Source of the DNA: Candidatus Aminicenantota bacterium
GTDB lineage: Bacteria > Acidobacteriota > UBA6911 > RPQK01 > JAJDTT01
Length of the DNA stretch: 10,769 nucleotides
Assembly (NCBI GenBank): GCA_026706325.1
Contig: JAPOYZ010000026.1
Span: 1 to 10,769 of the forward strand
Direction of reading: 5' to 3'
Part shown: in pieces, positions 6,380-10,769 of the stretch
How positions within the stretch are numbered: the stretch's first letter is position 1
How the letters are laid out: each line of letters starts with the position of its first letter
Program-made: the position numbers and the translations under genes
Notes under the pieces: generated by a model
What the model saw: only the letters and a program-made list of their open reading frames with translations
Databases searched by the model: none
What the model was told of the DNA's origin: nothing

Positions 6380-8132
6380 ATCCCCTGCGGTGGGTCGCAA
6401 TCAGGTAGGCCGCTGCCCCCCAGACAGCCAACACCACAACAACGCCGGCATTGGCCAAGCCACGTTCGGCGGACCAAAGAATCGAATATCCCAGGGCTCC
6501 CGGAAAGAGCGCGTAGTAGGCAAACGGAATCAGCGTCCTGCGCAGCACCAGGCCCTCACGGCCCACCAGCCCCACGACGGCCGAAGCCGCTACCACGTTG
6601 TGCACGCAGATCATGTTGCCGGCGGCGCCGCCGACGACCTGGAGCGCAACAACCCACGTGGGATCGACGCCGACCCTCTCCCCGACCCCAAACTGGAACA
6701 GGGAGAACATCATGTTGCTTACCGTATTGCTGCCGGCCACGAACGCCCCCAAGCCCCCGATCAGCGGGGAGAAAAAGGGCCAGGCGGAGCCCGCCACCGC
6801 GGCCACACCGTCAGCCAGGACGATGGGCATCTTCTCGAAACCCGATTCCCCGCCCCCGCTGTGAATGAAGACCTGGACCATGGGCACCGTGAAGACCAGA
6901 GCGGCGGACGCTGTCAGCATGGTCCGGGCGGATTTGCTCCAGGCCCTCGTGAAACGAGCCCATTCCATGGAATGCAGAAAGAAGGTCAGGCAACAGACAA
7001 GAATGAAGATGGTCCCGGGAAGATAAAGCGGACGCACGGAGGCCGTGATATCGGTCCCGAAGAGGTCCGGCAGAGTGATGGTCCAGGAATTGACCCAGCC
7101 CAGAAACGGCAGTTCCCGGAGACGAGTCAAGACCAGAAGCACCCCCACCAGCAGATAGGGAAGCCATGACCGCAGTGCGCCCAATTCCGCGCGGGCGCCT
7201 CCGGAGCCCCCGACCCGGACTGTGCCGGACCACTCCGCCGGCCAGCGCGTCCGGTCGTCGAACTCCCAGTATTCCTCCCGTTTGGGCATGAGAAAGCCCT
7301 TTTTGGCCGCCGCGGCTACGACGGCCAGTCCGAACAAGCCTCCGAACATGGAGGGGAATTCGGGCCCCAGCAGCCACGCCGCCAGCAGGTACGGGAGCGT
7401 CATGGCGAAAGCGGAGAAAAGGGCGAACTTCCAGACCTGGAGACCCTCCCGGTAGGAACGATTCCGGCCGAAGAACCGGGTCAGGAGCGCGAGCACAAAG
7501 AGGGGGACGAGAGTGCCTGTCACCGTGTGGAGCAAGGCAACCTTGGTTCCGATCATGATCAGGAACTGCGACCAGTCCGCAAAGCCGGCTTGGGAGGAGA
7601 ACGAAACAACGGCGGGGTCCGCCGAGAGTCCCGTGTTCACACCCACCAGGATCGGGGTCCCGACGGCTCCGAAGGAGACCGGAGTGCTCTGAATGATCAT
7701 TCCGGCCATTACCGCGCCCAGGGCGGGAAAACCGAGCGCGACCAGGAGAGGCACGGCCACCGCCGCCGGCGTCCCGAAACCGGCCGCCCCCTCGATGAAG
7801 GAGCCGAAGAGCCAGGCGATGATGATGACCTGGATCCGGCGGTCCGGCGTGATGTCGGTGAAGATGCGGCGAATGGTGTCCAGAGCTCCACTCTCCTCCA
7901 GGGTGTTCAGGAGCAGGATGGCCCCGAACACGATGTAGAGCAGGGAGAGCGCAACCACCAGGCCGTTCACGGAGGCGGCCACCACCTGAGCCGGAGGAAC
8001 CTTCCAGACCAGGAGAGCCAGTCCCGCCGCGGTGACGTAGGAAATGGGCATGGCCCGGCTGGCCGGCCAACGGAGGCCGACCAGGAAGAGACCGACGACG
8101 GCAATGGGGAGCAGGGACAGCAGAGCCAACAC
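6378..8132 (-). CDS. L-lactate/glycolate permease family transporter (LctP/GlcA family)
   Basis: A 584-residue inner-membrane permease of the lactate permease family (proton symport of L-lactate, D-lactate or glycolate). It has about a dozen hydrophobic segments, starting with residues 2-20. Signature blocks are FGSFIEGAAGFGTPAAVA (109-126), QSTPVSFGAVGTP (148-160), GSNTVSNMMFSLFQFGV (467-483) and GNMICVHNVVAASAVVGLVG (505-524). A hydrophilic loop (about 280-320) separates the two halves. Length is normal for LctP and GlcA (about 550-560). The start is GTG 8132: an in-frame TAA lies two codons upstream and the first membrane segment begins immediately, but no Shine-Dalgarno is visible; TTG 8129 is an alternative. 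It lies 41 bases after the malate-synthase-like gene on the same strand, so it is probably cotranscribed. E. coli likewise places glcA by glcB, which makes glycolate as likely as lactate (inference). Confidence 0.92.
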   Translation of the reverse strand: MLALLSLLPIAVVGLFLVGLRWPASRAMPISYVTAAGLALLVWKVPPAQVVAASVNGLVVALSLLYIVFGAILLLNTLEESGALDTIRRIFTDITPDRRIQVIIIAWLFGSFIEGAAGFGTPAAVAVPLLVALGFPALGAVMAGMIIQSTPVSFGAVGTPILVGVNTGLSADPAVVSFSSQAGFADWSQFLIMIGTKVALLHTVTGTLVPLFVLALLTRFFGRNRSYREGLQVWKFALFSAFAMTLPYLLAAWLLGPEFPSMFGGLFGLAVVAAAAKKGFLMPKREEYWEFDDRTRWPAEWSGTVRVGGSGGARAELGALRSWLPYLLVGVLLVLTRLRELPFLGWVNSWTITLPDLFGTDITASVRPLYLPGTIFILVCCLTFFLHSMEWARFTRAWSKSARTMLTASAALVFTVPMVQVFIHSGGGESGFEKMPIVLADGVAAVAGSAWPFFSPLIGGLGAFVAGSNTVSNMMFSLFQFGVGERVGVDPTWVVALQVVGGAAGNMICVHNVVAASAVVGLVGREGLVLRRTLIPFAYYALFPGALGYSILWSAERGLANAGVVVVLAVWGAAAYLIATHRRG

Positions 8133-8173
8133 GATTTATTGATTTCGATGCGCAAGCGGGCGCCGGCCGCCAG

Positions 8174-9847
8174 CTAGAAGGCGTCCTGTCCGGCGGCAAT
8201 CCTGGCCAGGTCCCCGCGCGTGTAGGAGCCCAGACTCCTGAAGTCCAGTTCCGTATAGTTCCTGACCCACTGCAGAGCGATCTTGTAGGAATCCCGATAG
8301 CGGCCGGCTGCGCCGGTCCCGGACGAGGCCGCCCCGCTCAGCTCCAGGATGCTCTCCAACTCCTCCCCCAGCAGCCTCTTGACCAGAGCGAAATCGTGCC
8401 TCCGGCCGGTTTCGGCATCCTGGGCTTCGTGGACCACTCTCTGGGCAATCTGAGCCACCGAGATCCGGGCCGTGGCCAGATCCTCCATCAGGGCCGGCCG
8501 CTTGCCCGGCTGCCCCGCCAGACTGTCGATTCCCTTGGCGCCCCGCCCATTGAGCCACCCCTCCAGGTACTCCAGCAGCATGCGCGCGTTCCGGCGCGTC
8601 CCCGCCCCGGTGATGGGACCCTCGGGGACGGCGATCTCGATGGGGTAGTTCCCGGGCCGGGCCATTTCCGGCGAGGGCGTCCAGCCCGAACCCCTCAATT
8701 CCCGAAAGGGATCCGCCGCCGTCTTCATGTGAAAGATATGGGCCACCCATCCCCGGAGAAATCCCTGCTCGGCCTCCCACTGTTTGTCGGCTCGAATCGC
8801 TTCCGCCGCCATCTGGTTCACCTCGGCGTCGCGGCTCGGCAACGCGGTGGCCATGCCGCCGATGGGCACGGCGCCGCGCTTGAGACAGATGGCCACCAGA
8901 CGGCGAAAGATCCGCGTCAGAAAATCGGTGGTCTTGATGTCCACGTCGAAACGGTCGGGCCAGACCGAATCCGGGTCCGCCATCACGTACTCCAGGATGC
9001 TGGCCTTGAAGTCCCAGCGCGCCGCGTTGAGCCCAGCCGCGTACTCTCCCAGCGCGTAGAGTATCTCTTCCATCTGGAAGGCGGCGGGAACCGACTCCAC
9101 CAGGGCGATGGCCCGGATCGTGGCGTTCCGAAGGCCCGGCAGAAGATCCTGGCTTGAGGCGAAGAAGTCTCTCCAGAAAGCCGCTTCTCCGGCCGACTCC
9201 ATCTTGGGAAGGTAGAAGTAGATCCCCTGACCCCGTTGGGCCTGGGCCTGACCGGCATGAAAGAGAGTCAGCGCCGTGCCCAGGATGCTGGCGGAAATGG
9301 GGGCACCGTCCACCAGGACCTCCGGCTCGTCCAGGTGGAGCCCCCGTTCCCGATGCATGAAGAAGGGAAGGTCCCCTTCCGCCAGTTCGTATTTCTTTCC
9401 CTTGGCGGCGTTGTAGAAGGTCAGCGTGCGATCCACGGCGCCCTTCCGGTTGGCTGCCGCCTGCAGGGTGTCCACCAGGCGGTGGCCTGCCGAGTCCTCG
9501 TCGTCGTCCAGGTCGCCCTGGGCCCGGAATCCATCCGGACCCGGATTCAGGGCATTGATGAACATGCTGGTAATGGAAGCGGGACCCGAGATTTCGATCC
9601 CCGGTTCGCGGAGTTCCGCGGGCACTTCGGGAACGCTCCAATCGCCGGTGGTGGCGTCGCTCGGAGGCAGGTGCGCCGGGCCGATGCCGTCGTGGAGGGC
9701 TCGTTTCACCACCTGAGCGCGCTTCTCTCGAAGGTCCCCAACGCGGCCTGCGAACTGATCGTGAAGGGCCAGCAGATAGGCCTGGAATTCGGGAATCATC
9801 AACTCGCCTGCGCCTGGAATCGGAGCACATTGGATTCGACTGCTCAT
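8174..9847 (-). CDS. Malate synthase-like protein (A-type, divergent motifs)
   Basis: A 557-residue homologue of malate synthase A, which condenses glyoxylate and acetyl-CoA to malate in the glyoxylate shunt. Compared with E. coli AceB recalled from memory (533 residues), it keeps RGLHLDE (168-174), YFYLPKMES (210-218), QMEEIL with metal ligand E261, GLNAARWDF with ligand D279, GGMATALPSRD (330-340), and LMED with D456 matching the catalytic base D447. It differs where AceB has MADFEDS (here an acidic run DLDDDEDS, 112-119) and GHDGTWIAHP (here GFLRGWVAHI, 362-371), and the PROSITE-type GLNxGxWDY block is altered to GLNAARWDF. It may therefore be a divergent true malate synthase or an enzyme for a related acyl-CoA or oxo acid. 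The start is fixed by AGGAGGAGG (9855-9863), seven bases before ATG 9847. It begins 26 bases after mutM and precedes the permease. No isocitrate lyase gene is in the window. Confidence 0.88.
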   Translation of the reverse strand: MSSRIQCAPIPGAGELMIPEFQAYLLALHDQFAGRVGDLREKRAQVVKRALHDGIGPAHLPPSDATTGDWSVPEVPAELREPGIEISGPASITSMFINALNPGPDGFRAQGDLDDDEDSAGHRLVDTLQAAANRKGAVDRTLTFYNAAKGKKYELAEGDLPFFMHRERGLHLDEPEVLVDGAPISASILGTALTLFHAGQAQAQRGQGIYFYLPKMESAGEAAFWRDFFASSQDLLPGLRNATIRAIALVESVPAAFQMEEILYALGEYAAGLNAARWDFKASILEYVMADPDSVWPDRFDVDIKTTDFLTRIFRRLVAICLKRGAVPIGGMATALPSRDAEVNQMAAEAIRADKQWEAEQGFLRGWVAHIFHMKTAADPFRELRGSGWTPSPEMARPGNYPIEIAVPEGPITGAGTRRNARMLLEYLEGWLNGRGAKGIDSLAGQPGKRPALMEDLATARISVAQIAQRVVHEAQDAETGRRHDFALVKRLLGEELESILELSGAASSGTGAAGRYRDSYKIALQWVRNYTELDFRSLGSYTRGDLARIAAGQDAF

Positions 9848-9854
9848 TCTCTTC

Positions 9855-9863
9855 CCTCCTCCT
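9855..9863 (-). promoter_or_regulatory. Strong Shine-Dalgarno of the malate-synthase-like gene
   Basis: AGGAGGAGG on the minus strand, seven bases before ATG 9847, decides this start. The frame itself is open to about 10135 inside mutM. Confidence 0.75.
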
Positions 9864-9873
9864 GAATGCAATC

Positions 9874-10740
9874 TCAAGCGACCGGTCTGGGACGAGGCTT
9901 CCGGGGCTGGCAATTCGGACAGAAATGGCTGCCTCGCTGGCTGATGACCGTCTTTTGAATCGTGGACCCGCATTGGGCGCAGGACTGCCCGTCGCGCCCG
10001 TACACTTTGAGCAAAGACTGATATTCTCCCGGGTTTCCGCTGCTCCTCCGATAGTCCTGAAGGGTGGTCCCGCCATGGCGCACGGCCCTTTCCAACACTC
10101 GGGGAATCGCTTCGAACAGCTTCACCCTCTCCCATCGGCGAATGTACCGGACTCTTCTGGCCGGGTGCACGCCGGCTTCGAAGAGGGCCTCGTCGGCATA
10201 GATGTTTCCGACCCCGGCCACCACCTTCTGATCCAGCAGCAACGACTTGATCCGAGCCTTCCTCTTGCCGAGTCTGCCCAGAAAGTCCTGCAGGAGATAG
10301 CCGCTGCCCAAGGGCTCGGGACCCAGGGAGCCGAGGCGGGACCCCAAGCCACCCCCGTCCCGGGAGAGCAGCATGACCCGGCCGAACTTCCTGACGTCCC
10401 GGAACACCAGAATCCGGCCCCGGGACAGGCGGGCCACGAGGGCGATGTGGGCGTCCCCGCCCGGAGTCGATCCGTTGCTCTCCCCGAACTCGTCCGGGAC
10501 CGTGAGCTGTCCGGTCATGCCCAGGTGAATGATCCAGTACCAGCGGTCGAGCTCGAAGATGAGGTACTTGGCCCGGCGGGACACGGCGTGGATGGTCTGT
10601 CCCGCGACGGCCGCCTCCAGGAAGGCGGGGTCCAATTGGAAGACCCGCGATGGAAACGTGCTCAGCGACCGGATGACCCGGCCCCGGAGCCGGGGCTCCA
10701 GCTCACGGCGCAGGGTCTCGACTTCGGGGAGTTCAGGCAA
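9874..10740 (-). CDS. mutM: Formamidopyrimidine-DNA glycosylase (Fpg/MutM)
   Basis: A 288-residue base-excision repair glycosylase/AP lyase that removes 8-oxoguanine and formamidopyrimidines. The catalytic N-terminus PELPEVET places P2 as the Schiff-base nucleophile, with E3 and E6. K58 lies in RRAKYLIF, M75 in HLGMTG, and R117 and F119 in DVRKFGR are the helix-invading residues. VGNIYADEALF (177-187) forms the helix-two-turn-helix with N179. The C-terminal zinc finger has C254, C257, C274 and C277 (C-x2-C-x16-C-x2-C), with R269 in the beta-hairpin. The start codon must be TTG 10740, because processing has to expose P2 and no ATG or GTG alternative keeps the motif. Only a G-run upstream could serve as ribosome site. 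Length is slightly above the usual 270. It is the first gene of the likely operon with the malate-synthase-like gene and permease. Confidence 0.97.
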   Translation of the reverse strand: MPELPEVETLRRELEPRLRGRVIRSLSTFPSRVFQLDPAFLEAAVAGQTIHAVSRRAKYLIFELDRWYWIIHLGMTGQLTVPDEFGESNGSTPGGDAHIALVARLSRGRILVFRDVRKFGRVMLLSRDGGGLGSRLGSLGPEPLGSGYLLQDFLGRLGKRKARIKSLLLDQKVVAGVGNIYADEALFEAGVHPARRVRYIRRWERVKLFEAIPRVLERAVRHGGTTLQDYRRSSGNPGEYQSLLKVYGRDGQSCAQCGSTIQKTVISQRGSHFCPNCQPRKPRPRPVA

Positions 10741-10755
10741 GCTTGCGCCCCCCGA

Positions 10756-10769
10756 AGACGGCCCCGTCT
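10756..10769. repeat. Short inverted repeat upstream of mutM at the window edge
   Basis: AGACGG-CC-CCGTCT is a 6-bp inverted repeat with a two-base centre, 16 bases before the mutM start. It may be part of an upstream operator or hairpin continuing past the window. Little can be said. Confidence 0.2.

Noticed and set aside
8133..8173. GC-rich small hairpin between the malate-synthase-like gene and the permease (GGCG-GCCGG-CGCC).
   Set aside because: Only a four-base stem and no T-run; chance is likely in this composition.
8136..10076. 646-codon minus-strand open frame.
   Set aside because: Out-of-frame shadow running through both the malate-synthase-like gene and part of mutM; its composition is rich in G, R, P and S with no motif.
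9848..10135. N-terminal extension of the malate-synthase-like frame into mutM.
   Set aside because: It overlaps mutM's zinc finger region, and the strong ribosome site at 9855-9863 points to ATG 9847.
1..10769. CRISPR array, tRNA, rRNA, insertion sequence or phage genes.
   Set aside because: I looked for repeated spaced units, terminal inverted repeats, transposase motifs and tRNA arms and saw none, despite the cas3 gene.

Overview
The window is GC-rich bacterial DNA, densely coded, with eight protein genes and no rRNA, tRNA, CRISPR repeat array, integrase or insertion sequence that I can see. Gene content (RraA-like aldolase, HpcH/HpaI aldolase, an atypical Gfo/Idh/MocA-like oxidoreductase, an M28 peptidase) and base composition would suit an environmental Acidobacteriota-like or other high-GC heterotroph. 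That placement is a weak inference, since no phylogenetic marker is present apart from mutM.

Layout: (1) 1-2241, minus strand, holds the first 747 codons of a Cas3 nuclease-helicase most like type I-E. It is cut by the left window edge, so the rest of cas3 and any Cascade genes must lie outside. (2) 2242-2435 is a gap with one weak hairpin. (3) 2436-4070 is a divergent pair of two structurally unrelated class II pyruvate-type aldolases: HpcH/HpaI on minus and RraA/HMG-CHA-type on plus. They share a 123-base intergenic region with an imperfect palindrome. (4) 4077-6355 is a second divergent pair: an M28 zinc aminopeptidase (minus) and a Gfo/Idh/MocA-like oxidoreductase (plus). (5) 6378-10740, all minus strand, is a probable operon in transcription order mutM (Fpg glycosylase), a malate-synthase-like enzyme, and an LctP/GlcA-family lactate/glycolate permease.

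How it may work together: the permease could bring in lactate or glycolate, the malate-synthase-like protein would condense glyoxylate with acetyl-CoA, and the two aldolases would release or use pyruvate-type 2-oxo acids. This looks like a small two- and three-carbon acid catabolic neighbourhood placed next to a CRISPR-Cas locus. The most unusual protein is the malate synthase homologue. It keeps the metal ligands and probable catalytic base, but it has changed three segments that are normally strongly conserved. I found no clear evidence of a wholly new system; the strongest leads are that protein and the divergent aldolase pair.
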